NCBI GenBank assembly: GCA_028280305.1
Contig: JANQMC010000012.1
Location: 273,846 to 337,845 of the forward strand
Reading direction: 5' to 3'
Source: Pelagibius sp.
GTDB taxonomy: Bacteria > Pseudomonadota > Alphaproteobacteria > Kiloniellales > Kiloniellaceae
Length of the DNA stretch: 64,000 bases
The notes below the pieces were generated by a model. The model had not been told where the DNA came from. It worked only from the letters and a program-made list of their open reading frames with translations, and did not search any database. Positions within the stretch are counted from its first letter, which is position 1, and every line of letters begins with the position of its first letter. This document shows positions 9,099 to 17,823 of this stretch, piece by piece. A program made the translations under genes and the position numbers.

Positions 9099-10379
9099 TT
9101 GCAAGTGGCTTTTTTCACCAATGCTTTTCCGATGCTTTCGGAACCCTTCATCGCCCTTTCCGCCGCGTCGCTGATCGAACGCGGCCATGACGTCGATGTC
9201 TTCGGGTTGTCGAACGTGACGCCCACGGGATTCTCCTCGGACGCCAATGTGCAAGTCTGCCTGCAGAAGCGATTCCAAAACGCTGCCTGGCCACAGAGTC
9301 TCGGCGAACGAGTAAAGGCGATGCCGGCGGCCGCAGCGGCGCTTGCCAAACAACGCGGCGTTGCCTCGTTGCCGCTTTGGAAGCCTTTGACATACCGCCG
9401 CGGGTGGTCGGATTTGACGGCACTCTATCAGGCGCAGGTCTTCGCAAGGCGCAGTAGTTACGACATTCTGCATTGCCAGTTCGCAACTCTCGCCGAATAC
9501 GTTCTAAAACACCGCGATGCCGGCCTGTTGAAGGGCCGCCTCGTGGTTCACTTTCGCGGCTACGACATTTCCGAAGTGGTCCAGTCGTTCGGACCGACGG
9601 TTTACGACTATCTCTGGGCAAGAGCAGACCGTTTCGTCGCCAACTGTGCGTTCTTCAAGGAGCGGGCCATTGGCCTCGGTTGTCCTGCGGACAAGATTGA
9701 TGTCGTCGGCTCCGGCATTGATCTTCTGGGCTTTCCTTATCGCCTACCGCTAGCCACAGACAGCGGCCAGGTCCGCTGCCTCACTGTCGGACGCCTGACG
9801 CCGCGAAAAGGCATCCACCGGGTGATCGAAGCCCTTCACCACCTCGTTTCGGAAGGCCGGGACCTGCGCCTCGATATCGTGGGCGAGGGCGAACAACGGG
9901 AAGAACTGGAGGCCCAGGTGCGAGACTGCGGTCTGGAGGATCGGGTCCGCTTCCTCGGCGCCAGGCCGCACAGTGATATCCGGGCACTGCTTGAAAAGAG
10001 TCACATCTTTATCGCCGCCTCCATGACCAGTGCCACTGGCGGCACGGATGCGCCCGTCAATACGATCAAGGAAGCCATGGCCATCGGTGTCCCGACCTGC
10101 GCGACCAGGCATGGCGGCATCCCCGAACTGGTGGAGGAGGGGACTACCGGCGTGCTCGCCCGTGAGGATGATCCCGTAGACCTCGCCGCCGCGCTAAAGC
10201 GCCTGCTGGCCGCTGAAACGGCGTGGCCGGCGCTGACCCAGCGCGCCCGTCGGCGCGTCGAACAGAACTACGGTATTGATGTCGTCACGGATAGACTGCT
10301 CTCGGTCTATGCCCAGGCGCTTGCCGGAGATGTGAAGCAAAGACCGGATACCGCCGTCGCAGTTGCACCCCCTGTTTGA
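9099..10379 (+). CDS. Glycosyltransferase family 4 (GT-B)
   Basis: This 426-residue GT-B enzyme has the C-terminal donor-binding domain of family 4: VGRLTPRKGIHRVIEAL near residue 230, then the E-x7-E region in VNTIKEAMAIGVP and HGGIPELVEEG. The start is a TTG codon preceded at about 10 bases by GGAG; translation from it gives MQVAFFTNAFP, the expected first beta-strand of these enzymes, so I accept the rare start. It would add a sugar to a surface polysaccharide or glycolipid. It is the first gene of a plus-strand run of two transferases and a flippase. Donor and acceptor are unknown. Confidence 0.88.
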   Translation: MQVAFFTNAFPMLSEPFIALSAASLIERGHDVDVFGLSNVTPTGFSSDANVQVCLQKRFQNAAWPQSLGERVKAMPAAAAALAKQRGVASLPLWKPLTYRRGWSDLTALYQAQVFARRSSYDILHCQFATLAEYVLKHRDAGLLKGRLVVHFRGYDISEVVQSFGPTVYDYLWARADRFVANCAFFKERAIGLGCPADKIDVVGSGIDLLGFPYRLPLATDSGQVRCLTVGRLTPRKGIHRVIEALHHLVSEGRDLRLDIVGEGEQREELEAQVRDCGLEDRVRFLGARPHSDIRALLEKSHIFIAASMTSATGGTDAPVNTIKEAMAIGVPTCATRHGGIPELVEEGTTGVLAREDDPVDLAAALKRLLAAETAWPALTQRARRRVEQNYGIDVVTDRLLSVYAQALAGDVKQRPDTAVAVAPPV

Positions 10380-10406
10380 GCTCATAGAGTGCGGAGTAAC
10401 GCCAAG

Positions 10407-11450
10407 ATGTCATCCATCCAGAAACCACCCGGCGCAAAAGCTACCATTGTGGTGACGCCACGAGAGCGCTTCGGTGTCGCCGTGGAGTCATTGCGAAGCA
10501 TCGTGGAGCATACGGAAGAGCCCTATGAGCTGATCTACATAGATGGCGCCAGCCCAAAAAGCATCGCTGCCGAAGTCGAGATAATCTGCGCGGAGAATCA
10601 CTACCATTACCGGCGCTATGAAGACTATCTGATCCCCAATCAGGCCCGAAACCTGGGTCAAGGCCAGGCGAAGACCGACTACGTGGTCTTTGTCGACAAT
10701 GACGTGATCGTGTCGCCGGGTTGGCTGCAGGCCCTGATCGCCTGCGCCGATGAAACCCGCGCAGATGTCGTAGCGCCCTTGACCTGTCAACGCCTGCCCC
10801 TTCACGACGAGATTCATCAGGCCGGCGGCGAGTTTGCCGAGGACCTCCAGGCTTTTCTGGCGAGCAACCCCGATCAGCGGCGGATCACCGACGTCCATCT
10901 CCTCCAGGGCCGGAAGGTCGCCGATGTCAGCCTCCACCGCGGCGAAACGCAGTGCTGTGAGTTCCATTGCGCGCTGGTCCGCCGGGACGCCTTTGCGCGC
11001 TTCGGTACACTCGACGAAAACCTCCTTGCCACAAAAGAGCACATCGACTTCTGCATGACGGTCTGGACGGGGGGAGGGCGCGTGATGTTCGAACCGACAT
11101 CGGTCGTCACCTATCTTTTCCCCAGCCGGGACAGGCCACTGACGCGGGAGGATTGGCCCTATTTCGCTCTGCGCTGGTCACCGGTCTGGCAACAGGAAAG
11201 CCTGGATCATTTCCAGCGAAAGTGGTCGCTTTACACTGACCCTTATTTTGAAAAGCGCCGGAGCATGTTGCATTGGCGTCATGCAGAGGGCATCGCCAAA
11301 CCGGTGTTACGCCAGATGCCCCTTATCCGGCACAGCTACACCGCGCAGAAAATCGGCGTCGATCTGCTGACGCGGTTGATCGATCTCTGGAGCGCGTGGC
11401 TCGCCCGTCGGCAATCAAACGGCCTGACCACTGCCGCGCCCCGGAATTGA
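10407..11450 (+). CDS. Glycosyltransferase family 2
   Basis: This is a GT-A family 2 protein of 347 residues. The start at ATG 10407 has GGAG about 10 bases upstream; an in-frame GTG at 10389 would add six residues. The nucleotide-sugar domain shows TIVVTPRERFGVAVESL at the N-terminus and the DxD-like motif VVFVDNDVIVSPGW near residue 100. It resembles the rhamnosyl/mannosyl-transferase-like GT2 group that modifies exopolysaccharide. It is spaced closely after the GT4 gene and 12 bases before the flippase gene, so it is probably in the same transcript. Substrate is unknown. Confidence 0.87.
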   Translation: MSSIQKPPGAKATIVVTPRERFGVAVESLRSIVEHTEEPYELIYIDGASPKSIAAEVEIICAENHYHYRRYEDYLIPNQARNLGQGQAKTDYVVFVDNDVIVSPGWLQALIACADETRADVVAPLTCQRLPLHDEIHQAGGEFAEDLQAFLASNPDQRRITDVHLLQGRKVADVSLHRGETQCCEFHCALVRRDAFARFGTLDENLLATKEHIDFCMTVWTGGGRVMFEPTSVVTYLFPSRDRPLTREDWPYFALRWSPVWQQESLDHFQRKWSLYTDPYFEKRRSMLHWRHAEGIAKPVLRQMPLIRHSYTAQKIGVDLLTRLIDLWSAWLARRQSNGLTTAAPRN

Positions 11451-11461
11451 CAGGCTGAGAA

Positions 11462-12955
11462 ATGGCCCGGGCCCGAAAGCTGATCGGCCAGACTCTCTGG
11501 GCTTCCCTTGGCCAGTTCTTTCAACTGGTCTTTGGGCTGGTCGGTCTCGTCATCCTTGTACGGATCCTGGGGCCGGAAACCTATGGCGTCTTTGCACTCG
11601 GCCTCCTTTTCGCAAACTTCATGGAAGTCTTCGTCGGTAGCCACGCCGCCGACGGAATCGTGCAAAAGGAAGACCTCGGCGAAGGACAGAAGACAGCCAT
11701 CCATCTGGCGATTGTGGCGGCCGGTCTGGTTACCGCGCTCTGTCTTCTTGTGGTCGGCGGTCTCGCGGCCGGCGTTTTTGAAACACCGCGACTTGCGAGT
11801 ATTCTTCCCGCCATGGCGGTGCTGCCGGTTCTGACAGCCGCAACCAGCGTTCCCAATCAGCTTCTGGTTCGCGCGCTGCGGTTCTCTGCGCTCGCCAAGA
11901 ATGCCGCCGCAGCCAGTGTGATCGCGCTCTGCGTCGGGATTGTCCTGGCGCTCAACGGCTATGGAATCTGGAGCCTGTTGTGGATGGAGGTGAGCCGCCG
12001 GACAACGCTGCTGGTGCTAAGTCACGTCGCCGCGGGCTGGCTGCCGGGCCGGCGTTTCTCGCGCCAGGGCTTCGCTGAACTGGCGCGCTTCGGCATTCGA
12101 CGCATTGAAAACAGCGGATTGCGCTACCTCTCCGTCGAGGCACTGCCGCGCGGCTTCATCGGATACTTCCTCGGCACTGAAGCTCTGGGATACTTCGCGG
12201 TCGCGCGCCGTTTTCTCGGACAGCTGAACGGCTTGCTGACCGGGCCGGTATCGGCTGTCAGCTTCCCGGCTGCGTCGCGCCTGCGGTCCGACCCCGAGGC
12301 CTTGGAGAAGCTGATCACATCGGTGATCCGGATTTCCACCTGGACCTTTTGGCCGGCCTTGCTCGGCGCCGTCATCATTGCCCCTCTGCTGTTCCCGATC
12401 ATGCTCGGCGCGGGTTGGGAACCCACCACAATGGTGATGCAGATTCTTGCCCTGGCGGCACTGCGCGCGCCTGTCACCGGGTTTTCGACATCGATCCTCA
12501 CGGCCTTCGGTGCCTTGGGCGACATCAGTCGCATGCATATCATGGCCATCGCCATCGGTGTGACAGCCTGCCTCATCGGCCTTCCGTTTGGCCTGTTCGG
12601 TATCGCCGCGGCGCTGGCGTTGCGCCAGTGGCTTCAGTGGCAGATCTCCGCTTTCTATGTTCACAGGCAGACGGGCTTCCCGCCGCTCCGGCAGTTGTCT
12701 GTTCTGTTCCACGCGGCTGTGCCGGCGCTGGCAATGGCAGCCCTCCTGATCGCGTTGCAGGCATGGTTCAACCGGATACTGCCGCCGGCGACACAGCTTA
12801 TGATCCTGGTACCGGCAGGCGTCATCATCTATCTGCTGGCGTGGTATCTCTGGAACGCCGCCGCACGGAGGAGCGCCCTTGCCACGGTGGCCGGGTTGCT
12901 GCAGGGCGACCGTGAGGCAGCGGCACGGTCTTTCAAGGCGGTCCTGGCGGCCTAG
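11462..12955 (+). CDS. Polysaccharide flippase (Wzx/oligosaccharide flippase family)
   Basis: This 497-residue integral membrane protein has about 12-14 hydrophobic segments and the N-terminal signature of the MATE-like polysaccharide exporters (WASLGQFFQLVFGL then LGPETYGVFAL). Such proteins move undecaprenyl-linked oligosaccharide across the inner membrane. It follows the two glycosyltransferases with 11 bases between, and probably exports their product. No Wzy polymerase or chain-length regulator lies nearby, so the pathway must be completed elsewhere or build a short glycan. The 3' end is 15 bases from a convergent gene. Confidence 0.88.
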   Translation: MARARKLIGQTLWASLGQFFQLVFGLVGLVILVRILGPETYGVFALGLLFANFMEVFVGSHAADGIVQKEDLGEGQKTAIHLAIVAAGLVTALCLLVVGGLAAGVFETPRLASILPAMAVLPVLTAATSVPNQLLVRALRFSALAKNAAAASVIALCVGIVLALNGYGIWSLLWMEVSRRTTLLVLSHVAAGWLPGRRFSRQGFAELARFGIRRIENSGLRYLSVEALPRGFIGYFLGTEALGYFAVARRFLGQLNGLLTGPVSAVSFPAASRLRSDPEALEKLITSVIRISTWTFWPALLGAVIIAPLLFPIMLGAGWEPTTMVMQILALAALRAPVTGFSTSILTAFGALGDISRMHIMAIAIGVTACLIGLPFGLFGIAAALALRQWLQWQISAFYVHRQTGFPPLRQLSVLFHAAVPALAMAALLIALQAWFNRILPPATQLMILVPAGVIIYLLAWYLWNAAARRSALATVAGLLQGDREAAARSFKAVLAA

Positions 12956-12970
12956 CGCCAGGCTGACCCA

Positions 12971-13480
12971 TCACCAAGCGAGCAAATGCGTGATCCAGCC
13001 GCCGATGTAGAGCCCAAGGCCAAAGACGGCATGGGTAACCAGACTGCGGAGCCTTGCAACACCGGGCGCCGGCGTGCGGCTGGCGGCGACACCCGCGCCC
13101 ATGCCTGGGTGCATCACCAGGAAGGGAGCCGCCACGCTGCCAAGGCCCACCATCAGCGCGGGGCCAAGTGTCGGCTCATCAAGCCAATCGGTGCCCCAGA
13201 TCGCAAGAAGGACAGCAGCGAAGGCGAGACCGATCAGATAGTGGGCGGTCCAGCCGGTCAGGCGTTCACCCGGCAACGGGGGCGAAGCGTTTATGGGGTC
13301 GTGGAAGAACCGCCCTCGAAAGACGTATCCCAACCAACGGCCCACCAGACCGTAGTCAAGCGAGGGGCTGTTCAGCAGCCTGAGCCTGGCAAAAGCCCAG
13401 AGGTCCATGAACCCCGTTGCAATGCCCCCCACCAAAGCACTGAAAAGCAGATAATCCAGTATGTCAGGCATCGCTGCCAC
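12971..13480 (-). CDS. DUF2938 family membrane protein
   Basis: This 169-residue protein has about four hydrophobic segments and the conserved opening of DUF2938 proteins (GGIATGFMDLWAFARLRLL), then a conserved central PLPGERLTGWTAHY and HPGMGAGVAASRTP. Function is unknown for the family. Its start overlaps the 3' end of the upstream methyltransferase gene by 17 bases, so the two are co-transcribed and probably under the MerR regulator next door. Inner-membrane location is inferred from hydrophobicity. Confidence 0.82.
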   Translation of the reverse strand: MAAMPDILDYLLFSALVGGIATGFMDLWAFARLRLLNSPSLDYGLVGRWLGYVFRGRFFHDPINASPPLPGERLTGWTAHYLIGLAFAAVLLAIWGTDWLDEPTLGPALMVGLGSVAAPFLVMHPGMGAGVAASRTPAPGVARLRSLVTHAVFGLGLYIGGWITHLLAW

Positions 13481-14345
13481 CCGCCGCAGAGGCCGATCCC
13501 GCGGACGCCCGCGCCGTCACCAGCCAGCAGGCCAATGTGAAATGAACCTCCGTTCCCCTGACGTAAGAATCGAAAGCCGCCCGGGCCGTCTCGATGACCC
13601 GGGCGCGGTCGTCGATGTCGGCCTCTTGCAGCAAGCCACCAAGGGGACCCATCCGCGTTATCAAGAGAATCAGATCTTTTTCCGGCAGACGGCAGGGCAG
13701 GTCGACCGAACGCACTTCGACCCGGTCCCAACCGCTCGGCGCCAAGACGTTGCGGATATGGACCTCTTCCGCGAAGGCAAACTGCCCCGGCGCCCCAGGC
13801 TGACGGGGTGGGAGATCCGGCAAGAGCGCGGCGGTGGCCCGCTCCGCCGCCGTCATGAAGGGATTCTCCGCCGGAGAACGCCAGGCGACAAAGGACAGTG
13901 TTGCATCTTCCCTGGCGGCCCGCCGCAGGTTCGCAAAGGCGCCGGGCGGGTCGTCAAAGAACATCACGCCGATCCGCGAGATAATCGCGTCGAAACCGGC
14001 AGGATCAAAGATGTGCCGCTGCGCATCCGCACAGACGAAGGCTGCGCTTGAGTTCTGTTGCCGGGCGCGGGACTGCGCCGCCGCGATCATGGGCTCTGAG
14101 ATATCGATCCCGATGCAGCGCTGCCGCCTGCCCAGTATCTGCGCGGCAGCCAGCGTCGTGCTGCCGGTCCCGCAGCCAACGTCCAGCAGTCTGTCAGGCA
14201 TCCCTGCCTGCACCCCCTCCATAAGCAGATCCTCAAGCGGCTTGAACACCTGATCGAGCAGGCTCTGTAGTTCGACCCAGACCTGGCCTTTAGGGCCGTT
14301 CCACAGCCTGCATTGCGGGCTATCGGCCCCTTGCTTGCCGTCCAT
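13464..14345 (-). CDS. Class I SAM-dependent methyltransferase
   Basis: This 293-residue methyltransferase has the glycine-rich SAM site LLDVGCGTGSTTLAA at residues 53-67, the acidic loop IGIDISEPMI, and FDAIISRIGVMFF for motif IV. It belongs to the UbiE/Methyltransf_11-like group; the substrate is unknown. A GGAG ribosome site precedes the ATG. It is transcribed away from the MerR gene, and the promoter contains a MerR-type dyad between a TTGACC element and the gene, so it is the likely direct target of that regulator. Cytoplasmic. Confidence 0.87.
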   Translation of the reverse strand: MDGKQGADSPQCRLWNGPKGQVWVELQSLLDQVFKPLEDLLMEGVQAGMPDRLLDVGCGTGSTTLAAAQILGRRQRCIGIDISEPMIAAAQSRARQQNSSAAFVCADAQRHIFDPAGFDAIISRIGVMFFDDPPGAFANLRRAAREDATLSFVAWRSPAENPFMTAAERATAALLPDLPPRQPGAPGQFAFAEEVHIRNVLAPSGWDRVEVRSVDLPCRLPEKDLILLITRMGPLGGLLQEADIDDRARVIETARAAFDSYVRGTEVHFTLACWLVTARASAGSASAAGGSDA

Positions 14346-14393
14346 GACAGTCTCCTTCAGCTTGCAATTCAGAAGAGCTGACCGCAGACTGCC

Positions 14394-14413
14394 ACTTCAA
14401 GTCGACTTGAGGT
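14394..14413. promoter_or_regulatory. MerR-family operator in divergent promoter
   Basis: A 20-base dyad with one mismatched pair surrounds the perfect core TCAAGTCGACTTGA. It closely resembles the known SoxR/MerR-type operator form CCTCAAGTTAACTTGAGG. Read on the minus strand, TTGACC overlaps its left end, placing the dyad just after a -35 element of the methyltransferase promoter, the usual arrangement for MerR activators. It also lies 7 bases before the merR start, so autoregulation is likely. Confidence 0.75.
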
Positions 14414-14420
14414 CAAGGGC

Positions 14421-14900
14421 ATGAAAGAGCTTGATATTGCGGAAGTGGCGAAGCGCGCCGCAGTGCCGGCCTCGACCCTCAGATATTATGAGGAGAGGGG
14501 CCTGATCACCTCGGTCGGCCGGCGCGGCCTGCGCCGCCTGTTCGATCCGGACGTGCTGGAACGCTTGGCATTGATTGCGCTGGGCCGCGCCTCCGGATTC
14601 TCGCTGGGGGAGATCGCCGCCATGTTCGCGCCAGACGGGCAGCCGCAGATCGACCGGCATCTCCTCACGGAAAAAGCGGATGAACTGGATCAGACGATCC
14701 GCAGACTCGGCGCCCTGCGTGACAGTCTGCGCCACGCGGCTGCCTGTCCGGCCCCCAGTCATATGGAATGCCCGACCTTCCGCCGACTGCTGAAGGCTGC
14801 TGCTTCGGGCGCAATCAAGGGTACAGTCATTTCGCCGGCGCGAAGGGAGCTAAAGCCGTCCAGTCAGCGAAAGAAAATGAGACGGGTCGCAGGATCCTAG
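14421..14900 (+). CDS. MerR-family transcriptional regulator
   Basis: This 159-residue regulator has an N-terminal winged helix (IAEVAKRAAVPASTLRYYEE, residues 6-25), a second wing region GLRRLFDPDVLERL, a dimerisation helix around residues 80-105, and a C-terminal segment with two cysteines and a histidine (ACPAPSHMECPTF). Two cysteines are too few for a SoxR iron-sulfur cluster; they could bind a metal or sense thiols, which is inference. It is divergent from a SAM methyltransferase and a DUF2938 gene and has a MerR-type operator immediately upstream. The inducer is unknown. Confidence 0.88.
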   Translation: MKELDIAEVAKRAAVPASTLRYYEERGLITSVGRRGLRRLFDPDVLERLALIALGRASGFSLGEIAAMFAPDGQPQIDRHLLTEKADELDQTIRRLGALRDSLRHAAACPAPSHMECPTFRRLLKAAASGAIKGTVISPARRELKPSSQRKKMRRVAGS

Positions 14901-14915
14901 ATCGGGCTCTTGCCC

Positions 14916-15482
14916 TTACGACCGGTAAAGATCTTTGCTCAAAAAATAATAGGCGCTGTCGTAGACCGCGCCGCGCCAGGTCCAGTTGGCCTCGACCACC
15001 TTCTCGCGGACAAATCCGACCTTCTCGAGCGTTCGCGATGAAGCCTCATTGCGCAGGGTGACACCGGCTTCGATCCTGACCGTGTCGGTTTCATCGAAGA
15101 CCCAAGCCGTCACGGCGGCCAAAGCCTCGGTCGCAAAACCCTGCCGTTGTTCACGGTGATCGACGAAATACCCGACGCGGCAAACGTGGTCTTTCACGTC
15201 CGAATACTCCGCTTCGAAACAAAGATCGAAGAGTCCAATCGCTTTACCGCCTTTTCTTATCACCCAGACCAGGTTCAGGGGGTTTTCCAGGCTTGGTGCA
15301 AGCCAGGCCTGAACCTCTTCGGGGCGGTCGGCTGCATGCTGAAAATCCTCGATGCTCTCGCGTTCTCTGGCAATCTGAAAGATATCTTCCAGATCGTCGG
15401 CCGTCAGCGGATCCAGAGTCAGCCTTCTTGCACTGAGTTTCGTGGCGACTGCCATAAGGTTCCGCTTCAGTCCTGGTGTCAT
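14916..15482 (-). CDS. GNAT N-acetyltransferase (RimJ/RimL type)
   Basis: This 188-residue acetyltransferase has the RimJ/RimL pattern: LSARRLTLDPLTADDLEDIF at the N-terminus, the acetyl-CoA loop RQGFATEAL (R/QxxGxG/A variant), and NEASSRTLEKVGFV near the C-terminus. Members acetylate ribosomal protein N-termini, amino acids or antibiotics; the substrate here is unknown. An internal ATG ten codons downstream is an alternative start. It is convergent with the MerR gene and followed on the other side by the NosR-like gene's promoter region. Cytoplasmic. Confidence 0.85.
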   Translation of the reverse strand: MTPGLKRNLMAVATKLSARRLTLDPLTADDLEDIFQIARERESIEDFQHAADRPEEVQAWLAPSLENPLNLVWVIRKGGKAIGLFDLCFEAEYSDVKDHVCRVGYFVDHREQRQGFATEALAAVTAWVFDETDTVRIEAGVTLRNEASSRTLEKVGFVREKVVEANWTWRGAVYDSAYYFLSKDLYRS

Positions 15483-15741
15483 TTGTCTGTAGACCGGCTG
15501 TGCCGGTAACGGCTCAAGACGGTCTCACAGAACAGTTTTTGAGCGCGCTCGCCGTAGTTGGGTGATCACTCCAAAACACCCGAAAACAGGCACTTTCTGT
15601 TCATTACCCTTCGAGCTGGTTCACGTCTAGCCCGCATTGGACATTGGCCGGAGTTGTGTTTCCTCATTGACCGGGCGATGGCCGCCGTTCTGCGACCTTC
15701 GTAGGATATTCGCTGGTCCAGGCTGCGCCTAGACTTGCAGC

Positions 15742-17823
15742 ATGGGACGGGTCTATCGACGGCAACTGGGCCTTTGCTGGCTTGCTCTAGCAGTTCTGAC
15801 GGCGGCGCTTTCCCTGGGCGGGAGCGCCAGGGCCTTGGAGCAGGATGCGCTGGCGGCCCTTATCATGCCGCCTTTTTCTCTGGGCGAAGCGGTGAACGAA
15901 GAGGGGGTCTGGACACTGCTGAATTCCGGTGGTGCGGCGGCTGGCTACGTCTTTGAGACCCAGCCGCTTGCGCCTCTCCCCGGATTCTCGGGGGCGCCGA
16001 TCAATGCGCTGGTCATGCTTGATCTGGAAGGGCGCTTCTTGAATGTGCGTCTGATTGAACACAACGAACCGATTTTCGTCTCGGGGCTCGGTCAGGCGCC
16101 GTTTCACAAGTTTTTTGAGCAGTACCGCGGCCACTCGATCTCCTCGACCCTCGTGGTGGGTGTGCCATATGGCAAAGGCGACGGGGCATCTTCCCTGGTC
16201 TATCTCGATGGCGTCACCAAGGCGACGGCCAGCGTGCGGATCGCACATGAAAGCATCCTGGCAGCAACCCTGGCGGTCGCGCGCGAGAAGATGCAGGGCC
16301 TTGCCGGTGGACCGCCGGCGCATCCCAACCGCGACTATGACGAAAACCTCGTTTGGGCCGACCTGGTCGAGCAAGGCTTGGCGACACGGCACCTGGTTAC
16401 CAATGCGGAAGTTCAGCAGGCTTTCCAAGGCACACTCTGGGAAGACGACGACCCGGAGGCCCTGGAAGACCTGGAGGGAGCCTATCTCGATCTCTGGATT
16501 GTCGACTTGGGGGCCAAGGCCATCGCGCGGGCGGTTCTCGCCGAAGATACTTTCGACGAGCTGCAGGAATTCCTGACGATCTCCGAAAACGACGAGCCCA
16601 TTCTTGTGATCGATGCCGGCCGTCACGGCCTTGTATCGGAAGATTTTGTGCGCAACACCAGTCCGGACTGGCTGTCGGCCGAACAGGACGGCCTGCCGGT
16701 GGCCCTGCGTGATGCCGATCTCTTTGTCGAACTCCAGGCCGGCGTTCCGGAGGGGGTCGCCATGATCCTGCGCACCGACCGTCGCCTCGGCTTCGACCCG
16801 ACCCGGGATTGGACCTTGAATGTGCTGGCGGTCCGCGAGCACGGCTCGTTTCAGCCGCAGACGAGCACGGTGACGCTTTCTGCAGTCCACAGCACCGATG
16901 AGCGCTTTTTCCTGCGCCCGGGCGCGATCGAGCGGATACCGCCCTGGCTGGAAGCGGTGCGCAACCGGGCCGCCGATTTGATGGTCGTCACGGTTTTCCT
17001 GCTGGCGCTGGTCGCCCTGCTTGGCCTGAGGATGAACGCGCTGGCGGGCATGAGAGGCTTCACCGCCGTTCGGCTCGCCATCCTGGCCTTTGTCACCGGC
17101 TTCATCGGATGGTGGGGGCAGGGTCAACTGTCGATCGTCACCGTACTGGGCGTTCTGCGCACGCTCTTCGACGGCGGCAGCTTCGCCTTCCTGCTTTTCG
17201 ATCCTTTCTCGCTGGTCATCTGGGGGGTGGTGATCATCAGTTTCGTGCTTTGGGGCCGCGGCCTGTTTTGCGGTTGGCTCTGCCCCTTCGGCGCTTTGCA
17301 GGAATTCACTCACCACATCGGCATCCGGCTCGGCCTGCGTCAGATCGAGCCGAGTGCGAAGTGGGACAAGCGCCTAAAGCGTGTGAAGTATGTTCTTTTG
17401 GCGGGGCTTGTGGCCTCAGTCTTCTTGGCGCCTTCGATGATCGACACCTTCGCTGAGGTGGAGCCCTTCAAGACCGCGATCACCGTCTATTTCCTGCGCG
17501 AGTGGTACTATGTCGCCTATGCAGCGGCTTGGCTGGTGCTGGGTCTCTTCCTGTTCAAAGGTTTCTGCCGATATGTCTGCCCCCTTGGGGCAGTAATGGC
17601 CATCGGGGGCTGGCTGCGGGGCCGCGACTGGATCGCCAGGCGTGAGGAATGCGGCAGCCCCTGTCAGCTCTGCAAGGTGCGTTGCAAGTACGGTGCCATC
17701 GCCGAGACCGGGAAGATCGACTACACAGAATGCTTTCAGTGTCTCGACTGCGTGCAGATCTATGACGATCAAACTCAGTGCGTGCCGCTGGTCCTGGCCA
17801 GCCGTAAGCGGAGCGCAGCATGA
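15742..17823 (+). CDS. nosR: NosR-like FMN-binding, polyferredoxin membrane protein
   Basis: This 693-residue protein follows NosR domain order: an N-terminal signal/anchor helix, a periplasmic FMN-binding domain with the flavinylation-type motif DGVTKATAS (candidate Thr162), transmembrane helices from about residue 413, two Cx3CP motifs (CGWLCP at 510 and CRYVCP at 609), and C-terminal 4Fe-4S ligands (CGSPCQLCKVRC and CFQCLDC). NosR passes electrons from quinol toward nitrous oxide reductase. No nosZ, nosD or nosF is in the window, and the gene stands at the edge of a quinoprotein alcohol dehydrogenase island, so another periplasmic partner is plausible. Its stop overlaps the apbE start. No strong ribosome site precedes the ATG. 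Confidence 0.85.
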   Translation: MGRVYRRQLGLCWLALAVLTAALSLGGSARALEQDALAALIMPPFSLGEAVNEEGVWTLLNSGGAAAGYVFETQPLAPLPGFSGAPINALVMLDLEGRFLNVRLIEHNEPIFVSGLGQAPFHKFFEQYRGHSISSTLVVGVPYGKGDGASSLVYLDGVTKATASVRIAHESILAATLAVAREKMQGLAGGPPAHPNRDYDENLVWADLVEQGLATRHLVTNAEVQQAFQGTLWEDDDPEALEDLEGAYLDLWIVDLGAKAIARAVLAEDTFDELQEFLTISENDEPILVIDAGRHGLVSEDFVRNTSPDWLSAEQDGLPVALRDADLFVELQAGVPEGVAMILRTDRRLGFDPTRDWTLNVLAVREHGSFQPQTSTVTLSAVHSTDERFFLRPGAIERIPPWLEAVRNRAADLMVVTVFLLALVALLGLRMNALAGMRGFTAVRLAILAFVTGFIGWWGQGQLSIVTVLGVLRTLFDGGSFAFLLFDPFSLVIWGVVIISFVLWGRGLFCGWLCPFGALQEFTHHIGIRLGLRQIEPSAKWDKRLKRVKYVLLAGLVASVFLAPSMIDTFAEVEPFKTAITVYFLREWYYVAYAAAWLVLGLFLFKGFCRYVCPLGAVMAIGGWLRGRDWIARREECGSPCQLCKVRCKYGAIAETGKIDYTECFQCLDCVQIYDDQTQCVPLVLASRKRSAA

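Noticed and set aside
14421..14900. Assignment of the MerR regulator as SoxR
   Set aside because: The operator resembles the SoxR site, but the protein has two cysteines rather than the four needed for the 2Fe-2S cluster.
15787..17316. Long open frame (509 codons) antisense to the NosR-like gene
   Set aside because: Its product is rich in Gln, Arg and His with no motif, and the opposite strand encodes a clear NosR-like protein. High GC creates such mirror frames.
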